Source: Chitinophaga pinensis
GTDB lineage: Bacteria > Bacteroidota > Bacteroidia > Chitinophagales > Chitinophagaceae
Length of the DNA stretch: 42,077 nucleotides
Direction of reading: 5' to 3'
Assembly: GCA_945878115.1 (NCBI GenBank)
Contig: CAMDVD010000032.1
Location: 1 to 42,077, forward strand
How positions within the stretch are numbered: the stretch's first letter is position 1; each line of letters starts with the position of its first letter. Shown here in pieces: positions 1-8,457 of this stretch. Under the pieces are notes generated by a model, which made no database searches, was not told the DNA's origin, and worked only from the letters and a program-made list of their open reading frames with translations. The translations under genes and the position numbers were made by a program.

Positions 1-869
1 ATGCCACTACCTGTGCCTATATAATTCATATTGATAGTATACCACATGGCATCAGACACTTCAAACAAAGGCAAGCCTATATACACACTATCACCAAATA
101 CAATAGTGGTATCATGCAGCCAGTTACTTACATCGGTAGCAATGAGCGACACATCATCTATTATTATATCGCTACACTCGCAAGGGAATGGCATTACAGT
201 ACAAATAGATTTCTGTGTATTGGCATCGCTCAAAAAATTAGCAATAGTGAGAAATGTTTCATTACCTGTAGCAGTGAATGTTCCCTGTACTGGTTTCCAA
301 CTCAATGTATCGTCTATAATAAACCCGCATTGTACCTGCGGGTTTACAAATGGATAAATACCACTACTATCTTGTGCCACAATAGTATCTAATTGCCCAT
401 TATCAAAATACATTCCTATACCATTAGTAAAATATTGTTCAGTTTCAAAAGGGCTTACGTACATTTTTGCACAATAATTCTTCCCAGCAACTAATGGTGA
501 TTTTAATTTTACTCTTGCTGTACCTCTTATGGTTGAAGGTTGGGGTGGTCCTGGTATTAGAGTTACATATGTAGTTATACCAATAATACTATTACCTGTT
601 CTTGCATTTTGATAAAACCAACCTGTATTTGGCAAATGAGTTGCTATATTCGCATTACTGCTTACTTTTGAAAAATGTCCAAAGGAACACACATTTGGTC
701 TTGTTGAATCAAGACAACGCCATTTTTTCATATTATATTGCCCATAAAGATTTGCAGTTGTAATTGTATCTTCAAAAGATCCATCTTGAATATAATTAAC
801 TTGTGCATTCAAATTAAGAGAAAAAAGTACTATTATAACACTACTCAACAATAAGCTTCTTTGTTTCAT
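1..869 (-). CDS. Secreted protein, 3' end outside window
   Basis: A reading frame runs leftward from an ATG at 869 to the window edge, about 289 codons, without a stop. It opens with a signal peptide (MKQRSLLLSSVIIVLFSLNLNAQ) and continues as a mature region starting VNYIQDGSFED, the usual opening of Bacteroidota extracellular proteins with a jelly-roll or carbohydrate-binding-like N-terminal domain. Around residues 225-245 is a segment with IIIDDVSLIA, typical of the end of such a domain, followed by a stretch that looks like the start of a PKD/Ig-like module (WLHDTTIVFGDSVYIGLP). Such proteins normally end in a T9SS or gliding-motility C-terminal domain, which would lie outside the window. 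Its start codon overlaps the last 29 bases of the upstream remnant gene in another frame. Export is well supported; the specific function is unknown. Confidence 0.75.
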   Translation of the reverse strand, partial: MKQRSLLLSSVIIVLFSLNLNAQVNYIQDGSFEDTITTANLYGQYNMKKWRCLDSTRPNVCSFGHFSKVSSNANIATHLPNTGWFYQNARTGNSIIGITTYVTLIPGPPQPSTIRGTARVKLKSPLVAGKNYCAKMYVSPFETEQYFTNGIGMYFDNGQLDTIVAQDSSGIYPFVNPQVQCGFIIDDTLSWKPVQGTFTATGNETFLTIANFLSDANTQKSICTVMPFPCECSDIIIDDVSLIATDVSNWLHDTTIVFGDSVYIGLPLFEVSDAMWYTINMNYIGTGSG

Positions 870-1743
870 TTTCCTTAGTTGTTTTATTGGTTATAGTAAT
901 TGTATAAATCCCAGAAGGCAAGTTAAATTCTAGAGTCTTTTCACCATTCTTATATTTGAGTTGTTGATTCCAAACTTGATGACCTATTGCATCATGAATA
1001 ATTAATTCGGTACTATTATCGCAATGATTGCAAATTAAATTCAGTTTACTAGTAGTAGGATTCGGATAAAGAATAACGTCAAATTTTGTAAATCCCGTTT
1101 GATTATTCACAACAGGTGCTGATTTATAAGCACCTACTGGATCACATGCATCCCCAATGAAATTATATTGGTCGGGATGAATCAGGTTATAAAAACTACG
1201 GGCATGATATATTACAGCCCCTTCAAAATGTGGGCATTTCATTGCTAAATTGATTAAGCTTGCATCATCTTCTTCGCTCCATGCACTTGGGTTATTATAC
1301 CAAGAATAATACAATAAATAAAATGATTTATGGTTTTGCTCAATGCCATTGGAAGGGATAAAGGTATTAATGAGGTTTAAGGCACAGAACAAATCATGAT
1401 GAAAAAGTTTATCTTCAATATCAGCCATTTTTCTAAAATGATGCGGAGTATCATTAGCTGTTATGTAAAAATTATTTAGCACCGTACTTGCCACTATATA
1501 ATTGCTGTCTGCCCTTTGTTGGTTATACAAATTTAGGCTGTTCGACATGTTCGGCTTTGCGGCTTTGCGGCATGTCGAACTACAGATAAAAGTGGTTCTC
1601 CGAACCATTTCGATTTCGTAATAAAGCAGCGTCGCTCGGCTCTTAGGTATATCGAACAGCGATTGTTCTGCTGATTGGTGTCTGACCAAGCAATTCATTT
1701 CGGTTGATGAGACACCAGCCGATAGATGAAATTTGGTTTTCAT
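841..1743 (-). pseudogene. T9SS-substrate remnant with repeat-derived N-terminus
   Basis: The open frame of 300 residues has a clear T9SS type A sorting domain at its C-terminus (residues about 226-300: YPNPTTSKLNL, then LPSGIYTITITN and KKLIVE), the signal that sends a protein through the type IX system to the cell surface. Such a protein needs a Sec signal peptide, yet the first 70 residues have none. They are instead the translation of a dispersed palindromic repeat (about 1530-1730), with Bacteroidota repeat-type peptide such as EIEMVRRTTFICSSTCRKA. The native body seems to begin near NLYNQQRADSNYIVAS. I read this as the 3' part of a larger secreted protein that lost its 5' end to a repeat insertion or rearrangement. 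An intact protein that gained a repeat near its start is less likely. The stop overlaps the next gene's start by 29 bases. Confidence 0.6.
1530..1730. repeat. Composite palindromic repeat element
   Basis: This stretch is built of stacked inverted repeats. GTTCGACATG at 1540-1549 pairs perfectly with CATGTCGAAC at 1571-1580 around a 21-base spacer that itself repeats GGCTTTGC. GGTTC/GAACC pair near 1594-1606. GAACA at 1654-1658 pairs with TGTTC at 1664-1668. GGTGTCT at 1677-1683 pairs with AGACACC at 1710-1716. Related arms occur at 34466-34497 and 31161-31181. It is open in one minus-strand frame and supplies the N-terminus of the adjoining remnant gene. Repeats of this type are scattered through many Bacteroidota genomes; whether they are mobile is not known from this sequence. 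Confidence 0.7.
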
Positions 1744-2002
1744 AATTTATATTTTAATTGCTAAAGCATAAAGATATAAAATAAAATTTTGGATATTCCT
1801 AACATTAACAAAACTGGATTGAAAAAAAATGGATGATATGCTCATAATAAATTATTTGCCATCAGGACAATAGTCTATCAAGCGAAAAGTAAATAATTCC
1901 AATAAATTATTTTTATGGGTAAACAAAAAAATCCGCTACAGAATAAAACCATTTCCAAACTCCATCAAATACTTTTTTATACTTACTTTCGTTTCCTCGA
2001 AT

Positions 2003-4501
2003 ATGATAAAAATAAAAATTTTAGTGTTGCTTTTATGTGTCAGTTTGGCTGTGCAATCGCAAAGCAATCTGGAGAATATAGGCAAGACCGCGATTGTGAA
2101 AGGGAAGGTTATGGATGATAGTAATAATCCTTTAGAAGGTGCAACGGTAAGCATTAAAGACAATTCTGGCGGCACGAAATCCAATGCAAATGGAGAATAT
2201 AATTTAATAGTTCCCGCAGAAAGAAATATTCAAATTGTGTTTTCATACATTGGCTATCAGCACAAAATTATTTCTAGAAGATTTACCACAGGCGAATCAT
2301 TTAATCTGACAATTACGTTACAGCAAAAAGGCATAACTCAATTAATAGGTGCTACCATTAAAGAAGAACGTAAAAGAAACGAAGCTGGTAATGTTCGTAT
2401 CGACCCCAAAAAATATGACCTCTTACCTACCGTCAATCCGAGCATCGAAAGTTTATTAAAAATATTTTTAAGTAATAATAATGAGCTCACTTCTCAATAT
2501 AATGTACGTGGTGGAAATTTTGATGAGAACCTGGTGTACATCAACGACTTTGAAGTGTATAGACCGTTTTTAGTTCGCAGTGGACAGCAAGAAGGCCTTA
2601 GTATTATTAATCCAGACTTAGTCGATAAAGTGTCCTTTTCTACAGGTGGATTTCAGGCAAAGTATGGCGATAAAATGAGTAGTGTTTTAGACATCACGTA
2701 TAAACGACCTAAAGAATTTGGTGGCAGTGTATCTTTAAATATGCTAGGTTTTGGCGCACACTTGGAAGGCATAGGTATTAAAAATAGACTGTCATATATG
2801 GTAGGTGTGCGACAAAAGTCAAACCAATATTTATTAAAAGCACAACAAACACAAGGGGTTTACAATCCAACATTTACGGATGTGCAAGCCTTTGTCAATT
2901 ATCAATTTAATACCAGTTGGCAAATAGATGTTTTCGGCAATTATGCACGTAATCGTTTCAACTTCGAACCAGAAAGCAGCACGCAAAGTTTTGGCTTAGT
3001 CAATAAAGCATTTCAACTTCGTACCTATTATAGAGGCAGCGAAACAGATAAATTTGATTCTCGTTTTGGTGGCATTTCCATTACCCATACACCCAATACA
3101 AAATCTACCTATAAATTTTTAGCATCAGGCTTTCAAACCAATGAAGTAGAAACCTATGACATACAAGGTGAATATTTTTTGGGCGAATTAGAAACGGATT
3201 TAGGCAAGGATAATTTTGGTGATATCAAGTATGGCATCGGCACAGGTATAGTACATAATTATGCCAGAAATTATTTGAATGTAAACGTTGGAAATATTGC
3301 GCTCAAAGGTTCTATCGATGCAAAAAAACATTATTTACAATGGGGACTCAATACGGCGTTCGTACAAATTACAGACAAGCTCAATGAATGGGAAAGACGC
3401 GATAGTGCTGGTTACTCGCAACCATTTAGTGATAGCGCATTGTACATGAACAAACGCTACAAAACCACACAAGATTTTAGTTACACACAGTACTCTGGAT
3501 TTATACAAGATAATATTGCAAGCGATTCTGGTCGAATGGTTTTCACAGGTGGTGTTCGATTCAATTATAGTGTATTGAACAAAGAATTTTTAGTCTCTCC
3601 TCGTTTACAATTTTCTTATAAACCAAGTTGGAAAAATGCAAATGGAAAAAATAAAGATGTGATATTTAGAGCCGCAACTGGTATCTATGATCAACCTCCT
3701 TTTTATCGTGAAATGCGAAACTTAGATGGCGTTGTGAACCTTCAAGTGAAAGCACAAAAATCATTGCATGTTGTGGGTGGCTTCGATTATAATTTTAAAG
3801 CACTGGGTAATAGACCGTTCAAATTCACAACAGAATTATATTACAAATACATGTGGGATTTGGTGCCGTATGAATATGACAATGTTCGCATTCGTTATTT
3901 CGGAAGAAATGATGCTATCGGTTATGCGTATGGTTCAGAATTTAGATTGTATGGCGACTTGGTGAAAGACGCAGAATCATGGATAAGTTTAGGCATCATG
4001 AAGACCGCAGAAAATTTAAAGGATGATGTGGTGTATACCAAAAGTGTTGTAACTGGTACAGATAGTGCCACTACCGAACAGCCAGGGTATATTCCTCGTC
4101 CAACAGATTCACGTGTGAGTTTTGGCTTGTTTTTTTCAGACTATTTACCGAACAATAAAAACTTCAAATTATTTTTAAATGGGCTCTATTCCACTGGATT
4201 ACCTTTTGGACCACCCGATCAAAAACGCTATGGGGATACTTTACGCATACCTAGCTACAAGCGTGTAGACGTGGGCTTTTCGGTGTTATTGTTAGATGGT
4301 GCAAGAAAAGACAGACCACGATATAGTTATTTCAAAAACGTAAAATCCATGTGGTTGAGTTTGGAAATATTTAATTTATTGGGCATACAAAATACCCTCT
4401 CCTACTTGTGGATTCAAGACCAATCGAGTAATCGAGTTTATGCTGTTCCTAACAGATTAACCTCTCGCTTGTTGAATCTAAAATTGATTACGAAGTTTTA
4501 G
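2003..4501 (+). CDS. TonB-dependent outer-membrane receptor
   Basis: 832 residues. A signal peptide (residues 1-20, ending VQSQ) is followed by a carboxypeptidase-regulatory-like domain (about 30-108: VKGKVMDDSNNPLEGATVSI, then SYIGYQ), a TonB plug (about 120-235, with YNVRGGNFDENLVYINDFEVYRP and FSTGGFQAKYGDKMSSVLDI) and a long outer-membrane beta-barrel that closes on a terminal Phe (LLNLKLITKF), as expected for insertion by the BAM complex. The protein imports an unknown ligand across the outer membrane using TonB/ExbBD energy. No SusD-like partner lies next to it, so it is not a classic Sus polysaccharide pair. The start at 2003 is the only one that gives the signal peptide. A TACTTTCG sequence shortly upstream is one mismatch from the -7 consensus. 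Confidence 0.9.
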   Translation: MIKIKILVLLLCVSLAVQSQSNLENIGKTAIVKGKVMDDSNNPLEGATVSIKDNSGGTKSNANGEYNLIVPAERNIQIVFSYIGYQHKIISRRFTTGESFNLTITLQQKGITQLIGATIKEERKRNEAGNVRIDPKKYDLLPTVNPSIESLLKIFLSNNNELTSQYNVRGGNFDENLVYINDFEVYRPFLVRSGQQEGLSIINPDLVDKVSFSTGGFQAKYGDKMSSVLDITYKRPKEFGGSVSLNMLGFGAHLEGIGIKNRLSYMVGVRQKSNQYLLKAQQTQGVYNPTFTDVQAFVNYQFNTSWQIDVFGNYARNRFNFEPESSTQSFGLVNKAFQLRTYYRGSETDKFDSRFGGISITHTPNTKSTYKFLASGFQTNEVETYDIQGEYFLGELETDLGKDNFGDIKYGIGTGIVHNYARNYLNVNVGNIALKGSIDAKKHYLQWGLNTAFVQITDKLNEWERRDSAGYSQPFSDSALYMNKRYKTTQDFSYTQYSGFIQDNIASDSGRMVFTGGVRFNYSVLNKEFLVSPRLQFSYKPSWKNANGKNKDVIFRAATGIYDQPPFYREMRNLDGVVNLQVKAQKSLHVVGGFDYNFKALGNRPFKFTTELYYKYMWDLVPYEYDNVRIRYFGRNDAIGYAYGSEFRLYGDLVKDAESWISLGIMKTAENLKDDVVYTKSVVTGTDSATTEQPGYIPRPTDSRVSFGLFFSDYLPNNKNFKLFLNGLYSTGLPFGPPDQKRYGDTLRIPSYKRVDVGFSVLLLDGARKDRPRYSYFKNVKSMWLSLEIFNLLGIQNTLSYLWIQDQSSNRVYAVPNRLTSRLLNLKLITKF

Positions 4502-4532
4502 AGAATATTAAAACTAATTTTATTTTGGGGTA

Positions 4533-4664
4533 TACTGTAGCGTATTTTTTGAAAAAAAATTAATGCTTAAAGTAGAATACTGTAGCGAATTTTTTGAAGA
4601 AAAATGAATGCTTAAGGTGATATCCTGTAGCGTATTTTTTGAAAAAAAATTAATGCTACAGGAT
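4533..4664. repeat. 45-bp tandem repeat ending in a long hairpin
   Basis: Three copies of a 45-bp unit start at 4533, 4578 and 4623, each opening (T/C)CTGTAGCG or ACTGTAGCG and containing a T-run followed by an A-run and then AATGCT. The third copy is cut short, and its ending GCTACAGGAT (4655-4664) is the exact reverse complement of ATCCTGTAGC at 4622-4631. The loop between them is itself nearly self-complementary (T6 then A8). The result is one long stem-loop in the gap between the converging 3' ends of the TonB receptor gene and murI, where it could stop transcription on both strands. The unit is 15 codons long, which keeps a minus-strand frame open; I do not regard that frame as a gene. 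Confidence 0.75.
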
Positions 4665-4665
4665 C

Positions 4666-4753
4666 GGGCGGCACACACGCTTTTCGTTCCAATCTTTTTT
4701 GCTTCAGAGCAAGCAAAAAAGGATTTCCACTGCAATCGTTGCCGCAATACATC
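4666..4753. repeat. Dispersed 86-88 bp element, copy 1
   Basis: This stretch matches 15835-15920 over its whole length, from GGGCGGCAC to GCCGCAATACATC, with a handful of substitutions. Its centre is a hairpin: TTTTTTGCTT (4695-4704), loop CAGAGC, AAGCAAAAAA (4711-4720). It lies between the converging ends of the TonB receptor gene and murI, directly after the 45-bp tandem repeat. Confidence 0.8.
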
Positions 4754-4891
4754 TGCACATAAAAATGATCCGTTTCATTACATGTTTAGCTTAGACTAAT
4801 GAATTAATTCGTTGAATTTTTGGCTAATCTAAAAATGTATTAAGAAAGAAGAAATCATACAAAACAGAAAAAAAGTACTGCTTGCTTTATC

Positions 4892-4951
4892 ACCTGTAGA
4901 GCAGGAGTTTGTAGCTCCCTTCTCTGGAGGAGAAGGGTTGGGGATGAGGTT
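4892..4951. repeat. Palindromic intergenic element (CCCTTCTC/GAGAAGGG)
   Basis: CCCTTCTC at 4917-4924 pairs with GAGAAGGG at 4930-4937 around a five-base loop, followed by GTTGGGGATGAGGT. From general familiarity, this GTAGCTCCC-hairpin-GGGTTGGGGATGAGG layout recurs between genes in many Bacteroidota genomes. Only this one copy is visible here, so its status as a repeat is from prior knowledge and not shown by the window. The rest of 4754-4997 shows nothing else I can interpret. Confidence 0.45.
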
Positions 4952-4997
4952 TAAGAAACCATTTTTATTTTAATCTAGTCAGGAAAGATTTTCATTC

Positions 4998-5816
4998 CTA
5001 AAATATTTTTTCAAATGGCACTTCTTCAATAACGACTAACTTGCCATAAAATATTTTTGTTGTTTTTTCAAAACTATCTGTATAACGAGAAACGTAAAAA
5101 TGATCTTTTCCTTTTTTAGAAGGCATCATTAATTTTTGATTTGCCAATGAAGATTTTACAGCTTGTGCAACAATCTCAGTGGTATCAATTACTTCCACAT
5201 GCTTGTGATAAAACCGGAGTATTTCTTTTTTAATTAATGGATAATGCGTACAAGCCAAAACCATAGCATCTACATTTTTGAAACGCCAATTGGATAAATA
5301 CGAATTAATTATGGTTTGCGAAATGCTGTTATTAAAATACCCTTCTTCTATCATGGGTGCCAATAAAGGCGTTGCCATAGAACATACTTTTTGTGCAGGT
5401 TTTTGTTGATGCAAAAGCGTCTCATAATTTTTACTCGCTATCGTTGCCTTTGTACCAATGATACCCACTTTTTTAAAGTCATGTGCTGTAATATAATCTA
5501 CGACAGGACTTATCACACCAATTACATCTATTTGCCCTTCATATTTTTTTTTCAAAAATTGATAAGCTACAGAGGATGCGCTATTGCATGCAATCACAAT
5601 AATTTTCGCGCCTTTTTGAATTAAAAATTCAGTGATATTGACGGCGTAAAATAAAATTTGTTCCGCTGACCTTTCCCCATAAGGCATGTGAATGGTATCG
5701 CCAAAATACATTAATGTTTCATTAGGTAGTAATGCACTTATCGCTTTTGCAACGGTAAGTCCTCCAATGCCCGAATCAAAAATTCCTATCGGTTGTGTTT
5801 TTTTCATGCTAGACAA
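4998..5816 (-). CDS. murI: Glutamate racemase
   Basis: 272 residues, the usual size. MurI converts L-glutamate to D-glutamate for peptidoglycan stem peptides in the cytoplasm, using two cysteines as acid/base catalysts without a cofactor. Both are present in their family motifs: Cys77 in VIACNSAS and Cys189 in LACTHYPLI. The N-terminal GIFDSGIGGLTV and the FGDTIHMPYGERS segment also match the family. It follows the NadR-like kinase gene with a nine-base gap, so the two should be one transcript read from a promoter near 6365. An alternative start three codons further in (MKKTQPIGIFDSG) is equally possible. Confidence 0.95.
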   Translation of the reverse strand: MSSMKKTQPIGIFDSGIGGLTVAKAISALLPNETLMYFGDTIHMPYGERSAEQILFYAVNITEFLIQKGAKIIVIACNSASSVAYQFLKKKYEGQIDVIGVISPVVDYITAHDFKKVGIIGTKATIASKNYETLLHQQKPAQKVCSMATPLLAPMIEEGYFNNSISQTIINSYLSNWRFKNVDAMVLACTHYPLIKKEILRFYHKHVEVIDTTEIVAQAVKSSLANQKLMMPSKKGKDHFYVSRYTDSFEKTTKIFYGKLVVIEEVPFEKIF

Positions 5817-5825
5817 ATATAATCT

Positions 5826-6356
5826 TTAAGATTTCATATTTTCAATAAAATCTATTGCTTGTTGAAGACGCATTTCTTCAGTGCCAGAAACAATAGTAAA
5901 TGGCAATCCACTTCTTTCTACAATTTTTTTATACAGATTAAAAAAATATTCCCTCCATTTTGGTTCAGGATGTTCACGCTGTGGGTCAGGCTCCCATGGC
6001 ATATCAGGAGAAGTCAAAATATAGGCATCTGTTTGTTGTTGTGCAATTTGATCGAGTATCCATGTAGCACAAGTTTGGTACTTATGTTCACTCCATACAT
6101 GAATAACGTACAAATCTGTATCGCAGAATAAATATTTATTTGCTGTTTTCAGCAGCTCTATTTCCGATTTCACTTGCCCTTTTGCGATAGTTAATAAATC
6201 CTCTTGTGTATATGGCGTCACTAATTTTTCCAAATAATGTCGTGCAAACTCAGGCACCCAATCCGTTTGATAATGTGCTGCAAGCTGCGAAGAGAGCGTA
6301 CTCTTTCCAGTACTCTCTCCACCTATAATTACAATTTTTTGAATTGACCTTTTCAC
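5826..6356 (-). CDS. NadR-like nicotinamide riboside kinase-type ATPase
   Basis: 176 residues. A P-loop GGESTGKST (12-20) opens an AAA_28/NadR-type nucleoside kinase domain. EFARHYLEKL and the CDTDLYVIHVWSEHKY segment match the ribosylnicotinamide kinase part of NadR, as does the PDMPWEPDPQREHP substrate-loop motif. There is no adenylyltransferase or DNA-binding domain, so this is the stand-alone kinase form common in Bacteroidota, expected to phosphorylate nicotinamide riboside for NAD salvage. The start must be the GTG at 6356, because the P-loop begins only 11 residues later and no ATG is available. A TACTTTTG box ends five bases upstream of that GTG, which implies a leaderless or nearly leaderless message. 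murI follows in the same operon. Confidence 0.8.
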   Translation of the reverse strand: MKRSIQKIVIIGGESTGKSTLSSQLAAHYQTDWVPEFARHYLEKLVTPYTQEDLLTIAKGQVKSEIELLKTANKYLFCDTDLYVIHVWSEHKYQTCATWILDQIAQQQTDAYILTSPDMPWEPDPQREHPEPKWREYFFNLYKKIVERSGLPFTIVSGTEEMRLQQAIDFIENMKS

Positions 6357-6361
6357 AAGTT

Positions 6362-6369
6362 CAAAAGTA
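6362..6369 (-). promoter_or_regulatory. -7 promoter box of nadR-like/murI operon
   Basis: The minus strand reads TACTTTTG, an exact match to the Bacteroidota -7 consensus TAnnTTTG, ending five bases before the GTG start. No clear -33 TTG was found at the expected distance. Confidence 0.5.
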
Positions 6370-6514
6370 TGTCGTAGCGTTTATTTTTTTATTGAAACTT
6401 TTTATAAGAGTCTCCCCTTAAATATTATTTATTAAAAAAATATTTTTATCCTTCTGTGGAATTTTTAAAAAGAATACATCAAGGGGGCATTCTTAACTTT
6501 TTAAATAAAAAAAT

Positions 6515-7936
6515 ATGAAACAAAAAACTTTTTTAGTCGCATTAATCCTTGCAAGCATCACCTCCATTCTAACTCTCTCCTCCTTTTTTAAACAACCACA
6601 ATCCCCCTCTAGCACTAGTTATGACAACGGAAATGTGCAGTATCAATCCACCAATAAACAAAGCAAAAGCATCGGAAACATCAGTTATTCATCCGCATTT
6701 GAAAACGACTATTTCACACCACAAAACAGACAAGGTAATTATTATGTAGAAGTACATACAGATAAATACCAACGCGAAGACCAAGGACGTACACCGCTAA
6801 ATATTTCCATTGTGATAGACCGAAGCGGATCCATGGCAGGCACCAAATTACAAAACGCCAAACAAGCAGCATCTTATATTGTAGACCAATTGAACAGTAA
6901 CGATTATTTATCGCTCGTTATTTATGATGGCTCAGTAGATGTGCTTCAATACACAACAGCCGTTATCAACAAACAAGCCATTAAAAACAAAATTGAAAGC
7001 ATCACAGATCGTGGTGGTACTAACCTCACTGGCGGTGCGTTAAAAGGTTATGAGCAAGTAAAAAAAGAATATAAATCTGGTTATATCAATCGTGTATTAT
7101 TACTCAGCGATGGACAAGCCAACGAAGGCATAACCAATCCAAAAGAAATTGAACGTATAGTAAGCAACCAAAGCAGAGAGAATGGCATCACCATTTCTAC
7201 CTTCGGATTGGGTAACGACTTCAATGAAGATTTGATGACCTCTATGGCAGAACATGGAAGTGGCAATTATTATTTCATCAGCAATCCAGAAAACATTGCA
7301 AGCATTTTTAGAAAAGAATTAAATGGCTTAATGGAAGTAAGCGCACAAAATGCCACAGTACAAATTACGCTTCCAGACAATGTAAATGTAGATGCTGTAT
7401 ATGGCTGCAAACATGTACAAGTTGGTCGCCTATTGACTGTGCAATTGCATGATATTTTTGCCAACGAAACACGTGGTGTATTGGTAAGATATACCATCAC
7501 AAAAGGCAGCAATATGCCGGTACAATTCGCTACATCATTGAGTTATACCAATGGAGAGGAAGGAAAAGTTGAAAGAATATATTTACAAAACAAATCAGAG
7601 TTTACCAATAATTATGGCGTGTATAATGAGAGTTTCAATGAATGGGTTTCGGCACAAGTTGCCTTATATGTTTCCAACGAAAAATTAGAGTTGGCAATGA
7701 AAGAAGTAGATAAAGGCAATTATAAAGAAGCGAAAAAAATGGTAAAAGATAACGATGCTTATATTTCATCAAAAGCAAAACTCATCAAAAACTCACCAGA
7801 ATTAAAAAGAGCACAAACAAGCAATGCGAATTATGATGAAAAAATACAAGCCGTTGAAGATATGCCAGCAGCACAAGTGAAGTATATACAAAAAGAAAGT
7901 AAAAATGAAAACTACCTCATTCGTTCTAAGAAGTAA
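6515..7936 (+). CDS. Exported von Willebrand factor A domain protein
   Basis: 473 residues. An N-terminal hydrophobic stretch (4-25) would export or anchor the protein. A VWA domain follows (about 94-270) with a full metal-ion-dependent adhesion site: DRSGS at 102-106, a Thr in the GGTNLTGG loop and Asp in LLLSDGQAN. The remaining 200 residues have a beta-rich region and a charged helical tail (EVDKGNYKEAKKMVKDNDAY), the usual build of the Ca-activated chloride-channel-like VWA proteins of Bacteroidota. VWA domains bind protein partners through the metal site; the partner here is unknown. The gene is divergent from the nadR-like gene. A good terminator lies downstream at 8270-8302 but is separated from the stop by duplicated sequence. 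Confidence 0.85.
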   Translation: MKQKTFLVALILASITSILTLSSFFKQPQSPSSTSYDNGNVQYQSTNKQSKSIGNISYSSAFENDYFTPQNRQGNYYVEVHTDKYQREDQGRTPLNISIVIDRSGSMAGTKLQNAKQAASYIVDQLNSNDYLSLVIYDGSVDVLQYTTAVINKQAIKNKIESITDRGGTNLTGGALKGYEQVKKEYKSGYINRVLLLSDGQANEGITNPKEIERIVSNQSRENGITISTFGLGNDFNEDLMTSMAEHGSGNYYFISNPENIASIFRKELNGLMEVSAQNATVQITLPDNVNVDAVYGCKHVQVGRLLTVQLHDIFANETRGVLVRYTITKGSNMPVQFATSLSYTNGEEGKVERIYLQNKSEFTNNYGVYNESFNEWVSAQVALYVSNEKLELAMKEVDKGNYKEAKKMVKDNDAYISSKAKLIKNSPELKRAQTSNANYDEKIQAVEDMPAAQVKYIQKESKNENYLIRSKK

Positions 7937-8280
7937 ATTCCAAAGAATACATAAATCCCAAATTCCAAATGGAATGCAAATTCCAAAGAATGCAGAAATT
8001 CCAAATTCTAAAATGCAAATCCCAAAGAATGCATAAATCCCAAATTCCAAAAAGAGTACAAATGAGAATTACTTAATTGGTTATAAAAGAAAATTGTTTT
8101 TGTTTCGTTGGAGAAGGCTACTTTAATTTCAAATTCCAAAGAATACATAAATCCCAAATTCCAAATGGAATGCAAATTCCAAAGAATGCAGAAATTCCAA
8201 ATTCCAAAAATGACACAATAAAAACTACCTAATTCAATTTGATAAACAATAGTTTTTGTTTCGTTGGAAGAAGGCTACTT
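7935..8280. repeat. 196-bp-period duplication of AAATTCC-rich sequence
   Basis: The gap between the VWA gene and the lipoprotein gene holds two copies of a segment whose first about 73 bases (7935-8007 and 8131-8203) are identical. Each copy is itself made of short AAATTCCAAA / AAATCCCAAA units. Both copies end with TTTTTGTTTCGTTGG followed by GAAGGCTACT, at about 8096-8121 and about 8252-8280. The first copy carries an additional run of short units, so the copies differ in length internally. No coding potential is evident. Confidence 0.8.
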
Positions 8281-8302
8281 GAAAAGGTAGTCTTCTTTTT
8301 TT
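8270..8302 (+). terminator. Intrinsic terminator after VWA gene
   Basis: GAAGGCTACTT (8270-8280) pairs with AGGTAGTCTTC (8285-8295), an 11-bp stem with two G-U pairs and a GAAA loop, followed by a run of seven or more T. It is oriented to end transcription of the VWA gene. Confidence 0.8.
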
Positions 8303-8340
8303 GTGGTATGATAATTTATATTTCAAAAAAAGACATTTAT

Positions 8341-8457
8341 GATTTCTAGATGAAGGACATCAAGGGTGAAGAATCTCGAATGAAGAAGTTGTTATTATTG
8401 TCATCCGTACTATCCGTAACATCCTTGAAATCCGTGATTCAGACAAGTAAGTAGATC
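8341..8457. other. Gap with short ATCCGT direct repeats
   Basis: ATCCGT occurs four times between 8402 and 8437 in the run CATCCGTACTATCCGTAACA and the ATCCTTGAAATCCGTGATTC that follows it. A similar ATCC-rich, GTGATTCAGACA-ending stretch is a common intergenic repeat in this phylum, by recollection. Nothing codes here. Confidence 0.4.

Noticed and set aside
3768-3965. Short frames inside the two TonB-receptor genes and other long genes
   Set aside because: Shadow frames of well-supported genes, without start context or family match.
4520-4799. Short frames on both strands across the 45-bp repeat and the 88-bp element
   Set aside because: They follow the repeat unit (15 codons) and the hairpin, with no signal, start context or family match; a similar peptide would appear wherever the element is copied.
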